A stretch of DNA of 64,000 bases, taken from assembly GCA_964017155.1 (NCBI GenBank), contig OZ024858.1, forward strand, positions 25,728,687-25,792,686, in the 5' to 3' direction. Position numbers and translations under genes: made by a program. Position 1 is the stretch's first letter. The number at the start of each line of letters is the position of its first letter. Shown here piece by piece: positions 1 through 13,400 of the stretch. The notes under the pieces were generated by a model, which saw only the letters and a program-made list of their open reading frames with translations, ran no database searches and was not told the origin of the DNA. The DNA comes from Oasisia sp. SBJ-2009 (Eukaryota; Annelida; Polychaeta; Sabellida; Siboglinidae).

Positions 1-564
1 TGCAAGTTTGTGCCCCCTTGTATGGGCCAGTCCTGCAGGTAACAGACATTACAGGTGTCACAGAGCACAGGTGAGGTGATTGGTAAAGCTGTGTGGCATA
101 GGTGTCACAAAAGATGGGTAAGAAAACATGTAATATTTTGGGAAGACAGTCTGACATTACTGGAATTTCAGAGTATATGTAAGATCACTGCCACAGCAGT
201 GTACTATTATAGATATCACATAGCACAGGTAAGTTCACAGATAAGGCAATGACACTTACTACATTTTACATAATTTGTATACATTGAAAATAGTCAGATT
301 TGTTAATTGTGCAATGTTTTGCTTGGTTTCACATTACCTATATCGTTATTGTGATATCTTAGTGACTGTGTGTGTAAATACAGTTATTACGTCAGTAGTT
401 TTTCACTGAATTGAACTCTCAGGAGACAGCCTAACATATATACACCTAATAACCCCAGCCCTACTTAGCAGAACCACGGCAACTCAATGTTGGCCTACAC
501 GACAGACCACTGCAGCGATAACAAACACAGAACTGTGCCAATAGACGCGTTAGTCAACACTGAC
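1..564. other. LLGL intron, left edge
   Basis: No exon or repeat family was recognised here. Short ORFs show no similarity to the expected downstream LLGL sequence. Confidence 0.6.
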
Positions 565-782
565 CCTGCTCGAGAAGTTTGGCATCTGTGTTTCGCCGGC
601 GTCTATGATCTTGTTGGCGAGTTGCTCCGGGATGTTGCCGACATGCTGGGCGCAGGTGATGGCTGAGGAGTGGAGACTGCACAGGTAGGGCAGCCTGTAG
701 CAGGGCCAGCCATCTGTCTCCAGGTCCAGGGCCACCAGTTCCTCCTCCACCAACACCAGCACAGAGTGAGGGCAGTCGTACT
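565..782 (-). CDS. LLGL: LLGL coding exon 11 (residues 351-423)
   Basis: Acceptor TGGTTACAG, donor GTCAGT, phase 0 end. Encodes [45 protein letters not shown] and IIDAGE, the opening of the middle LGL region. The next exon (the SWPI-x-GG segment in relatives) is not in positions 1-564. Confidence 0.95.
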
Positions 783-3461
783 CTGTAACCAGAGGCACCG
801 GTGAGAGGGCGGCTCATACGAACACAGGCTCTGAGAAAATACACCGTGAGAGGGCAGTTAATAGGAACACAGGCTCTGAGAAAATACACCGTGAGAGGGC
901 AGTTAATAGGAACACAAGCTCTGCGAAAATACACCGTGAGAGGACAGCTCACAGGAACACAAGCTCTCAGATACTACACTGTGTGAGGACAGCTCTCAGA
1001 AAATATATTGCTAGAGGGGAGGCTCCCAGGAACATAAATGTACTGAGTGTTGCAAATATGTATAATTTTAGGTAGTGTTTCATAAACTGATTTTGCCCAT
1101 TAAGCACCACCAATCAAGGGCAGGAATATATCTGTAAAACTCGCCTGCCATTATTAACACAATCAAGATTTTCTCACAAACAACAAAGTTGACCAAACTA
1201 AACATTGACTAAGTTACAATGAAAAAATACATTTGTAACTAATAATATGGGGATCATTGCTAAATGAACCTACCCATCTTTTCTAGGTTTTCTGTCTCAT
1301 CGCTGGTGCAGAGAGTGACGAAGTCAACGACGCGTGACGTGAACTCAAAGACAACATGTGCCTGTGCGTTGCCCTGCATCACGCTTACTGTGTGTCTGTC
1401 TCCGTAGCTCGCCCGGGGCATCCCGCCAGAGAAGATGATAAACGGCTCGCTGAAAGGGCACATACTTGGATGTATAGACTGGCGCAGATGTACATGAATG
1501 TACAGGTTATATATGTGTACGGGTGTACACATGTTGTACAGCAATCACCCAGGTGTTAGACAGTTCAAACACCATCTTGGTGTATCACAGACGCAATCAG
1601 CCATTACCATGCAGTCTGCTCACTAATCATAAACTATGGACGAGTATTCAGTTACACAGCTGATTGACAATGAAGCAAAACAGCAGTGTTTCCTCTGCTA
1701 TATGATGAGCTATTTTTTAAGCCACCTCGCTCTAAATATGCCAAAATTGTCATCTCTTGCTGTAAACATGTTTGCATGTTACTACGTTATGCATTTGTTT
1801 CCTCTCTATAATCCCAGGGAATTGGTAAAACACCCTTCAGAATGCACCATTTTGAAGGTAGTTTAAAAAATAGATCCGGGTGACCTCCGTAACCTTGCCC
1901 CCCCTCCCCCAGATGGCGCTGCATCACACCTTCCGTGTCCACTCAGCCCATCCCCCCACCTCGCCCATCCCCCCACCTCGCCCATCCCCCCACCTCGCCC
2001 ATCCCCCCACCTCGCCCATCCCCCCACCTCGCCCATCCACCCACCTCGCCCATCCCCCCACCTCGCCCATCCCCCCACCTCGCCCATCCCCCCACCTCGC
2101 CCATCCCCCCACCTCGCCCATCCCCCCACCTCGCCCATCCCCCCCACCTCGCCCATCCCCCCACCTCGCCCATCCCCCCACCTCACCCATCATTTTACTC
2201 AGGGGAAACATTGAAAGATGGTGACCTAAACTGGCCAAACTCTGAAAGTGGATTTGAACCTGGATTCTCCCAAACTAACTACTAAGCACCCCTAAATGGA
2301 GGTTATTTAGTTATGCATCTCAAATGTAACTGCTTTCAAGCATATATTTTTTCTTGTGTATGCCGTTACACATTTTTTAATAAACATTCATTCACATAGC
2401 TGCTTTACATTTCATGTACTATAGGGTTCGTCTCTGGGAACACAAGGCTTTTCTGAGAAGCAATCAGCTGTTGCATTTAAGCATGAAATCTGTTCGACCA
2501 GATTAGGTCTTACACAATAACAATGCCACATTTTGTCAGTTTGATCACTGATGTTCATGATAAAATGTTAAAATATCCCTTCGGCTACCTTGTGGAATGG
2601 AAAACCACAAACCAAATAGCATGGCTGTATAATTGTGTGAAATCATGATGTTGTATTGACTTATCACCTCGTGTAAAATGTATCTTATGCGATCACCAAT
2701 TAAAACTACTTGTTTTTCTGGGTTAGCGACAGCAACCGATTTAAATCTTGTATTACGAGAAGGCAAAATGTCACTCTTCTCAAGATCTATATCAAGAGGG
2801 GAAACACCCACATAACTCCTGAATCAGTCTCACATGTCTATGTCAAGTTAGTCATTGTGTCATGAGCAGTCCATATGGCACTACCAGCCAAACACCACAT
2901 TCTCCTTCAAGTTGGACAGTCATGGACACTTCCATGAGACAGGACACTGCTTTTGGTCTGTATGGCTCCCTCAAGTGTCATACACTTCACACATATATTC
3001 ACTCAAGCAACAACTTGACTTATTTTCTGAGTATTTACACTAACGCTGTCATAGCATAATTACTACATAGGGACTATTCATTCACCGTAACTTCCATAGG
3101 TCTAGCCCAACAGCCAGAGCGTGAACTAAGATTCAACATGAACTAAGCACTACATTTATCAAACACTCCAAAGTTAATGTATTAATGCATCATAAGTTAT
3201 CAGTATAGGTGACTATATAATTATATGAAATAAAATACACACTTGGTAAATATAAACTAAACACAGGTTAGTAGAAACGAATACTTACCACGGTCATCAT
3301 GTTTGTATATCAAACACCACACACTAACAGATGACTGTCTGTGACAGATTTCTGCTTTGTTTGAACTAATTTCAGATTCACGACGATGGCAACTTACGTT
3401 TTTGTGGTCTTCCATGAAATCTTGTTGATGGCTTTGCAAGGAAATGGACCTACAAACGGAG

Positions 3462-3509
<48 letters not shown>

Positions 3510-4354
3510 ATAAGTGGTACAGTAGCTGGTGAAAGCTACTCATGTTACTTTAACTTATATGACATATGGCAAGTAATCAGTCTTTCAGTGATGCACAGAC
3601 ATTTTCAACAATGCACATTACATGCACACCTCATCTTCTTAATCTAGAAACTTTACCCCCTTCTAATTTACCCATGACACTGCAGTGAATATAAGCAAGA
3701 CCAATAGAAAATATTAACCTAGGTTAAAAATGCCACCAGTGACAACTGACAAGTGTGTGGAGACGACCCCTGACTGGGCAACAGTACAGTCATTAGCGAC
3801 TCACAGGAGTGTCATTTAGATGAGGCACAATTAATCACAGGTCAACCTCTGGCCTGGGTATTCATTTAAATACCTCACTCGCACATAAATTAGATTTTTC
3901 CTGTTTCACAACAATTCATCGCGGTGTAGAAAGTTGATATAGCAAAGGGAAATTTCAGAGTGCAACTGTGTAGTACATAACTGATGCCCTCGCCCTAGTT
4001 CCTGCCCGAGACGTGTGTACGAGTTTGTTACTACAACTTCACTTCCACAGCTTGAGAACAGCTGCCAACATGTGGATGAGGCAGTAATTAATGAGGAGTG
4101 GCTGTGCAAAAAGAGTGAGTTAAATAAAACCTGTTCACCACAGACAGATGACAGTTGTAAGCCAGCACACAGACAGATGACAGTTGTAAGCCAGCACACA
4201 GACAGATGACAGTTGTAAGCCAGCACACAGACAGATGACAGTTGTAAGCCAGCACACAGACAGATGACAGTTGTAAGCCAGCAGTTGTGCACACAGACAG
4301 TGTATGTCTTCACCACCACCCATGACCAACAGCAAATTGTAAATTTAATCTTTA

Positions 4355-4443
<89 letters not shown>

Positions 4444-7400
4444 ACTATATTAGTATATTATTTTAATTATTTATTCAACAACAGTTTGTTGTATATTTAT
4501 ATAAATATAAACAATATTTGTGTTTTTACTGAAATGTAAATACAAACAATATGTTATTATTGATATATTGTTGCATATATTTTGCTCGATTCTCTTGCCT
4601 TAGTTTGGTTTGGAATAGTTATGTATAATTAAGTCTTGGTAACTACATATATATTGTTTCATTACCCCCTCCGCCCTCAGTAGTATATTGCAGTTGTACA
4701 TCGCAGATACACTATTTCAAACAGTGGTAAATCAAGCAGGTCCTTAGGGAGGGGGGTTTTAGGGGGAAGATGAATCCTTAAGAACCCAGACTGCCATGGG
4801 AACAATACTGGATCGAGACCTTGCAGACAGTGACTTCACCATGGCAATGACAGGCCTGGAACTGATTATGCATGACAGCCTCAGGCAACTCTCCACTGCC
4901 TGCTCACAAAGGCATTTCACAAATCCCCTCATTTAGCCCTCATAGGGGTAAACAAAAGGACATCTGCTGTCCCAAAGGGGAATTAGAGAACAGCTGTGGT
5001 CAGCAGCCAGGGTAACACCCCACAGACAATGGGTGGTAACGATCCCATCAGTCCCTGGCTAACTCCTTCCACTAATGTTTCCGTTTTCTACAAGGTGTAA
5101 TGACTGCACATGTGAAGACAGTCCGCCATTACACCTCATCAGGGAAAGAACAAATAATTTTGCATAAAAACAATGTCAACTTCCCTTATTTTATTCAACA
5201 CATGTTAACTTTCCTTTTCTATCAGTTAATAAATAAATTAAATAAATAAATAAATATTAAAAACTATATAAAAAATTAACAAATGCCAAATTATAACAAC
5301 TGTAGCTTTCTCTGCCAAATATAATCATAACTAACTAACTACGCATAAAATATCTTATTTTGATCAGATTATTTGTGTAACAACAATACATACACGCTAG
5401 CAAGTTAATGGAAGGTTGCTGGAAACAACTAGAAACTAATGTAACTTCTTTTGTATCTAAATCCTCATAGTTTTGTGATACAGTCATACGTGACTTTAAC
5501 AATAAGATTGACTGTGATGAATTGATATCTGGGGTCACGGACTAGCCTTTCCAACCAGCCTTTCAACTCAAATTCTTCACTTCCTATGATAATATATCTC
5601 TCCTTTCAACACTCTATTAAGAACTCTGTGCCAGCCAGCGATGTGTTTAACGCCCACACTCACGTATAAGATGGATGACTAAACTATATACCCTCTGTGG
5701 CTGCCCTAGTGACACCCTGCCACACCCTTATCAGTATAACTGAACCCTATTTCCATATGTCACACCCACTTCACAAGCATCTGACATCAACACCATGTTC
5801 ATACCACCCACATCTGCCACCCCTGGTCCACCCTGTCAATATATTAACCCACCATTATGTAGTCCAGGCTGGCTGCTGGTGTCAGCATCAAATTGGACAT
5901 GAAAACTAAGCTGCTTCGTTTAGCTACATAGCCTCTTGATCTCCCCGGTACACAACAGCAGCTTAAGCCCTAAACGGAATGCATTTCACTGGCCAGCAAA
6001 GATATCAAAGACCCAGCAGAAATGCACCCAGCTGAAACGCCGAGGCTTAAGCCAAGTCAAGTCACAACAAATCTCCCAGATGCGGTGAATGCCACATTTA
6101 AGTATCCGGCTAAGACAAACCAGCTGTCTGTTGCAAACGTAAGCTCAAGATTCGGTCTGAGCCACCACAAATCAGCCATCTACCACTGGCATCTCTTATC
6201 AAACACTAAATAAACCTTCAGCTGGCATCTAAAATGTTTACTTTACATAAATTTACCAAATTACCAAATACGCCAATGCTATATATACTAACTGAATAGT
6301 CAATAGCAGTCTAGATTTGTCATTTCACAGGATTTCATGCCATATCTTGTTTTTTTACACTGTAGTTTTCTTTCATCAATACTTGTGCAACCTGTAGCTG
6401 AATGTCACCATTCTGGCCTGCTACCTAAGTCTCCATTAGTGGGTGGAGTTAGATCATGTCTATCATGGACTAAAGAGTTTATCGTCCACATAACATGAGG
6501 TAATGCAGAAAGTCTGCAGAAATGACAGAACCAATGCCCGAGCAAACTACTCAGATACAAATGTGTTATCACCAGGTTCCAAATTCCTACTCTAATAAAA
6601 ACTACGTAAATGTGGAAATGTTTAGTACTGGTACATTTCTTGGAGCTGAAAGATACTTGATCAGTATCATATGCTGCACAAAGTTATCTACGATAACATA
6701 AATAGATCAACACTGGCGAGGTAATAGCGGGTCAAGTGGTCTTGTGCTAAACAGCATCAGTGTCTATAAGTGATGTGCTTACACCCGCCATCCCACTGGC
6801 CATACATGACTCAACAATGATGTCAGTTCCTCTGCGATGTAACTGTGTACTTACCATACGGCGTAGTTGCCTGTTCCATGGGCTTTGTCGAGTCAGAAAC
6901 GCTCCAGATGGTGTAGCTGCCATCGGAGTGGGCACTCATGAACTGTGTGCCACCACGCTGCCACGCCAGCGACTCCAGTTGCTGCAACAACCAACCTTAC
7001 ATAGAGACAACAACCAACCTCATATAGAGACAACAATCTGCCTGATCTAGAGACAACAACCAACCTCACATAGAGACATCAACCAACCTCATATAGAGAC
7101 AACAACCAACCTCATATAGAGACAACAATCTGCCTGATCTAGAGACAGCAACCAACCTCACATGGGGAAAACAACCAACCCCTAAATGGGGACAACCAAC
7201 CTCACATGGGGAAAACAATCAACCTCACATGAGTCAACAACCAACCTCACATGGGGACAACCAACCTCACATGGGGAAAACAACCAACCTCACATGAGTC
7301 AACAACCAACCTCACATGGGGAAAACAACCAACCTCACATGGGGAAAACAACCAACCTCACAAGGGGACAACAACCAACCTCACATGGGGAAAACAACCA

Positions 7401-10400
7401 ACCTCACATGGGGAAAACAACCAACCTCACATGAGTCAACAACCAACCTCACATGGGGACAACCAACCTCACATGGGTCAACAACCAACCGCACATGGGT
7501 CAACAACCATCCTCACATGGGTCAACAACCAACCTCACATGGGGACAACAACCAACCTCACATGGGGACAACAACCAACCTCACATGGGGACAACAACCA
7601 ACCTCACATGGGGACAACAACCAACCTCACATGGGGACAACAACCAACCTCACATGGGGACAACAACCAACCTCACATGGGTCAACAACCAACCGCACAT
7701 GGGGACAACAATCAACCTCACATGGGTCAACAACCAACCTCACATGGGGACAACAACCAACCTCACATGGGGACAACAACCAACCTCACATGGGTCAACA
7801 ACCAACCGCACATGGGGACAACATCCAACCTCACATGGGTCAACAACCAACCTCACATGGGGACAACAACCAACCTCACATGGGTCAACAACCAACCTCA
7901 CATGGGTCAACAACCAACCGCACATGGGTCAATAACCAACCTCACATGGGGACAACAACCAACCTCACATGGGGACAACAACCAACCTCACATGGGTCAA
8001 CAACCAACCTCACATGGGGACAACAACCAACCTCACATGGGTCAACAACCAACCTCACATGGGTCAACAACCAACCTCACATGGGTCAACAACCAACCTC
8101 ACATGGGGACAACAACCAACCTCACATGGGTCAACAACCAACCTCACATGGGTCAACAACCAACCTCACAAGGGGACAACAACCAACCTCACATGGGGAC
8201 AACAACCAACCTCACATGGGGGCAACAACCAACCTCACAAGGGGACAACAACCAACCTCACATGGGGACAACAACCAACCTCACATGGGGACAACAACCA
8301 CCCTCACATGGGTCAACAACCACCCTCACATGGGGACAACAACCAACCTCACATGGGGGCAACAACCAACCTCACAAGGGGACAACAACCAACCTCACAT
8401 GGGGACAACAACCAACCTCACATGGGGACAACAACCACCCTCACATGGGTCAACAACCAACCTCACATGGGGGCAACAACCACCCTCACATGGGTCAACA
8501 ACTAGCCACACAAGAGACAAGAACAAACCTCACATAGGGAAAACAACCAACTGCGGATAGACAGAAGAACCAACCTCAAATAGAGATAACAGGCAACTTC
8601 AGAAGAAACACTTAAATCAAGGGACAGGAACAGCAGTCATACAGTGGTTGGACATTGCCAGGTACCCAGGTACAAACACAATGTGTATACATAAGGAAAA
8701 CCTGCCCATAGAGGACATCATTGAGACTGAACAATATATTGTTGATTATGGCGAGAACTAGTCAAACTAGTCAATCGAGACTTTCAAGTGTTTGTTGAAC
8801 TTGCAGACAGGCTTTCATCAGTGACAGGTTTCATCAGTGACAGGTTTCATGCATGTGTATATGGCTGTACAAACAAGCCACGTACTCATACAGACCAACA
8901 CCCAACAGGTGTGTGTCAGTAATGGAGTCACCAGTCATCCCACCCATTTTATAAATATAAACTCCCCATTCAGTTGAACCTTTTAACTGTTTAACCATGG
9001 CACAGTCCCCACTAATGAGACCACATTCGAAAAAACAAGTATAATTTATCCTGTATTTCCCGCTCGAGTCTCGTCTATTAAATACAGCAGGACCTTTACA
9101 CAAAAACCACCTTCTATACCTCCTGGGTGTCGTATTACACCCCACAGGAACAAACACTGCCGGGTGCATTATGCACACGCAGCTAAGCCAACGATCAAAC
9201 AAGTATTCCTTACAGACGAACACTGCTTGGGATTAATCCGATTACACACAACACAAAGTATATGCGCACATCCATCGAGGCACTACAATACAGACACGCT
9301 GTCTACACCACTGTGAAAGGGCACGGCACGATGTTATTGTCTGCTATAAATCGAGGGTTGTGTGCTCTGTGTTTGTATTAGCCATCCTGCTGCCATAGAA
9401 TACTCAACTGTCCCCAAAAAACAGCGTACTACATCGTTAATCACGCACGTTTGCCACGCACGCACCTTGGTCCAAAGGAACATGGTAAAAAATAGACCAG
9501 TACTGGTTAGACAAGGGTTAACATTGCCTGCTCCAGTTGTAAGTGCAGAGCCAGTGATTCACGCATGAAGACAGATGCCGGCAGCATGAATAGGGTCATC
9601 CATTCACAACGCCTAGCAAGTTGTAGTCTTAACAGTCACCATCAAATGTTCACACAGTAAAACCCCCTCACCACCGTGTCTGGATCTGTTTAGATGTGTC
9701 AAATAAAAATAGACCAATATTGTTCATCAGAGCAACAGATGTTTCACAAGTGCTTCAATCCATCATATCTGTCAGCAGTGTAAACTGTTCACAGAAACCC
9801 TACTGCATGTCTTCAGATTTGTCTCGAAATGAGTAAATGTTAGAGAATGTCCACACGCAATCAGGAAGCTCCAGAACTGTCACATAGTTTAGAAATATTA
9901 CATAAAGTGCACATTATTTCAGAAAGCTTCAAGACTGCCACATTATTCAGATATGTCACAGAAAGTCCACAATCTTTCAGAAAGCTTCAATATTGTCACA
10001 TAATTATGATGTGTTACAGCAAACCCACACACCTTCAGAATTGTCACATAAATCCCACAATACTAAAGAAAGGCTCAGAATTGCCACAGAAAGCCTGCAT
10101 GCCTTCAGAAAGCTTATGAATATTCACAGAAAGCCTATAAGCCACCCAAACCCCTCCAGCCCAGCAGAATGCACCCATATCGCTGCAGCACCTGTCACAC
10201 AGTAATCTGTGACTGTCTGGAAACTTGTTTACATACAGTGTTTGCTGTGGGTGCTCAAACATTGTTCTGCCAACAGATGCACCTGGCACTGGGTCTCATC
10301 CAGCAACTTTGAACTACCACTTCCTAGAGTCTTGTCTCAGTCCACAAGAGTCAACTAACTTCTAGCAGCAGAACCACTTTTGCTAATTTTAGTCTCAATC

Positions 10401-13400
10401 CACAGAATTATTGCAAGCTGAACAAGTCAGGTATGTAGTACATGTGCTTGGCCAGAAATAGGCAAAGATCGGCTGAGCTGTTGAACGTTAGTTTAGAAAC
10501 ACTGCATAGTACCCCAAAGATGGGCTACAATACTTAAACGCAATGTTTCACGCTCATAAATTACAATCGTGCAGGTAGTATGTGTTCAACATGTTTTTCT
10601 GCTCCTAGGATCTATACACACATTTGACAGCTTCCATTTAAACTGGAAAAACTATTTAAAGACAGTTCCTAGAAAAAGTAGGAGTGGAGAAAACGGCCAG
10701 AGGTGAAATGGGACAGAGAACAGATGCTCAAACAGTCAGCATGTGGTGCCCTACCGAAGTGGACAGAGAGAAAAGGACAAAGAGAATACATCTGCGTGTT
10801 CAGTTATGTAGGTAAGCCTTTGAGTTTGTGTACAGTCGAAAACTCTGGGAATCATGTTAATAAGATAGTAAGCTCGTCAGGAAAATCTCATTAAAGATAA
10901 TTAGTTGTTAAATTAAGGAGCATATGGAAATGAGCTTTACATGCTCTTTATATCCATCTTAAGCTAAGGAGTTTTCTAAGGAGGAATTTTAAAGAGTAAA
11001 ATTGGGTTTTTGAGCTCACAGGAATGTTAGTAAAAACGTATCGTGGAGTACTGAGGAAGCTGTGCAGCAAATCAAGGGTGTGTTACCTGTGTGGCATTGT
11101 ATGTCTGCTCAGCATTGTTCTCCTTGCTGTCCCAGAGCACAATCAGGCCACGGTTGTAGCCTATGAGAAACTGAAACAAGACAAAACAAGTTGTAAACCA
11201 CCTCACCCTTGTTCACAGGACCGGTTTACTGCTACAACAATTATGCCAGTAATTTACAACACTGATATCTGCATGGTAGATGTCACCCACGTATGTGTAA
11301 ACACTAGGTAGAGTGAACATATCCGGGAAGGTTTTGGGGCCTACCTTGGTGGCGTCTGTGGGATGCTGGGCTATTGCCTCCACTGCGCCTGGGTTCACTT
11401 TGAAGTCGTCGGGAACACTGTAAACAAACACACAGCCAGTTATAAACTTAGTAGCTGTTTCACTTCATGACTTATCCGGTGACATATTATAAAAGCCTTT
11501 ATAAATTTCATTCAGTCATCAAAAAAATATTAGTCAAAGCCAAAACAAATTAATTGATTTCCTACAACAGTCTGTGAGTGTCCAGTGACAGTGCATTGTT
11601 GTATGTCAAGGCTTCTAAATGACAGTGGTTCACAACATGTATCTCAATGCTGCAGTTTGACTAAAAATTTAACTTGCCCAGTTAAACCAATCAAGAGACT
11701 TCCTGGTTTGGCTAGAATCCAATATCTGTGCATCCCATTTTTACATGGTTTAGAACTACGCACTCAAAAACGAAGACACTTAATGTATAAAAATACTAGT
11801 TTGTGTAGAAAAAGCAGAACACAACAGATTCTCAAACAAACTTGACAGCCTAAGTTTAAGGTGGGACAGAACCATTGCCAAAGGAACGAGAGCACACAGA
11901 GGTTGGCATCTAGTGTAAGTTACAGCCAAGACAGACGTAGAGTTGGGTCACCCCAGTGGCCTGGCACATCAAACACTTCACCTACGGTGCACTGACTGTA
12001 TCTCCTTTAGTTACAAAAATGTGAATTAGAGAATTTTTTGAAAATCTTGCATCTGTCAGTGTCATGTTCAGGGGTAATTTCATATTGACCTATTCATATA
12101 ACACGTACAAAAGGGTGTCGAAAGCAGTAGCATAATTATAAAATGTTTGCCACACGTGAATTGCATAACCATAGTGATTATTTACAATGTATTGTAATTA
12201 CAATGTCCAAATATTACTTTGTGACCGTTAGTATACATCCGTTACCTGCTACCTACAGATACAATTGTTAATCAGAAAACACATGACATCTTGAAGTACT
12301 GAGGGTGTAAGAATAAGCATGCTCTGTACAAATAAATGCTGACAACAGTAGACGCTCCTACAGTGAACACACTCACACTGAATGTTACTATCTACATAAC
12401 ATATGGCAGCATTGATAATTACAACTGCCAGTGTAACACTCCCTAGTAGGCTGTCCTTGTCATGACTTCCACTGGGAATGAGTCAACTGAACCTTTTCCA
12501 CAATGAACAGGTTTATTCAGCTGCTGATAACTCATAATGCTCTACTTTTGACACACACATTTGTACATTCTTTAATTTTAATATCTTAATAAAATCACAG
12601 ACGTGGCTGAGAAAAACAGAAAACGAAAGTGGACCTGGGCAGGACACATTACTAGAATGTGAGATAACCAGTGGACATTGCATATGATCAACAGTGACCA
12701 CATGGAAACCTAATGAAGAGCAGGACGATGGAAAGACAAACTAAAATTAAAATGTTTATATGTTGAAAGTTAGCAGGCAATACCATATATCAACTGGAAT
12801 AAGCCACATTAAAGACAATGCTGTTCAAGTAAGCCAAATATAGACCATCATGAAGAAGTGGTCAAGACAAAGAAGTAACTAAGTCATCATTTATGGAGAT
12901 CAAAAGACGAACCAAAAATGTAACCAAGGGAGCCCAAAACAGCTGTTTAACCCCGCCATATGTCCCCTGTCTATAGGGGTAGGGGCAAAGTGAATCTCAA
13001 CTCTCCTAACCTAGTATTACACGCAAAATGTCCAATTATGACACATATATATATCTTCAAACAGCTGACATGACATACCATGGCTAATGACGCATGAACC
13101 TACAAATATTGAGGGTTGCACCTGGAAACATCACAGACCCACAAAGGGCAAAATGAAAAGACGATAGATAATATTAAGAATAGCCACAAAAACACCAGCC
13201 GTTTGTTCCCTAGGCAGACTAGTCTACCATAATATATAAGAAAATGATCTCTCAGCTGAATGGACACAGTAAACCAAGCCAGGCTGGCAATTTGTAGTCA
13301 TCTATCTTATCGCAATGGGAACATCTTATCAAATAGCAGGATCACATTTCTCAGGCCCTCTGCACAAGGTGTGCATAATGGCATGCCTTTAATTTGACTT

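Larger units (their letters stand above)
3450..6854. other. LLGL intron between exons 8 and 9
   Basis: Holds the TA, TA/CA and 29-bp repeats listed. 4500-6850 shows only AT-rich DNA and an (ATAA)n stretch near 5230-5260. Confidence 0.6.

Noticed and set aside
1636..1866. 76-codon plus-strand ORF
   Set aside because: Lies in an LLGL intron antisense to the gene, without similarity or splice support.
7251..8560. Long plus-strand ORFs (414-428 codons) rich in NNQPHM and TTNLTW motifs
   Set aside because: They are translations of the 22-23-bp array within an LLGL intron; all frames are open because the unit lacks stops, and there is no gene structure around them.
8834..9223. 129-codon minus-strand ORF
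   Set aside because: No recognisable motif, splice context or conserved pattern; a short similarity of its YRRWFLCK segment to 34151-34336 is too weak to support a family.
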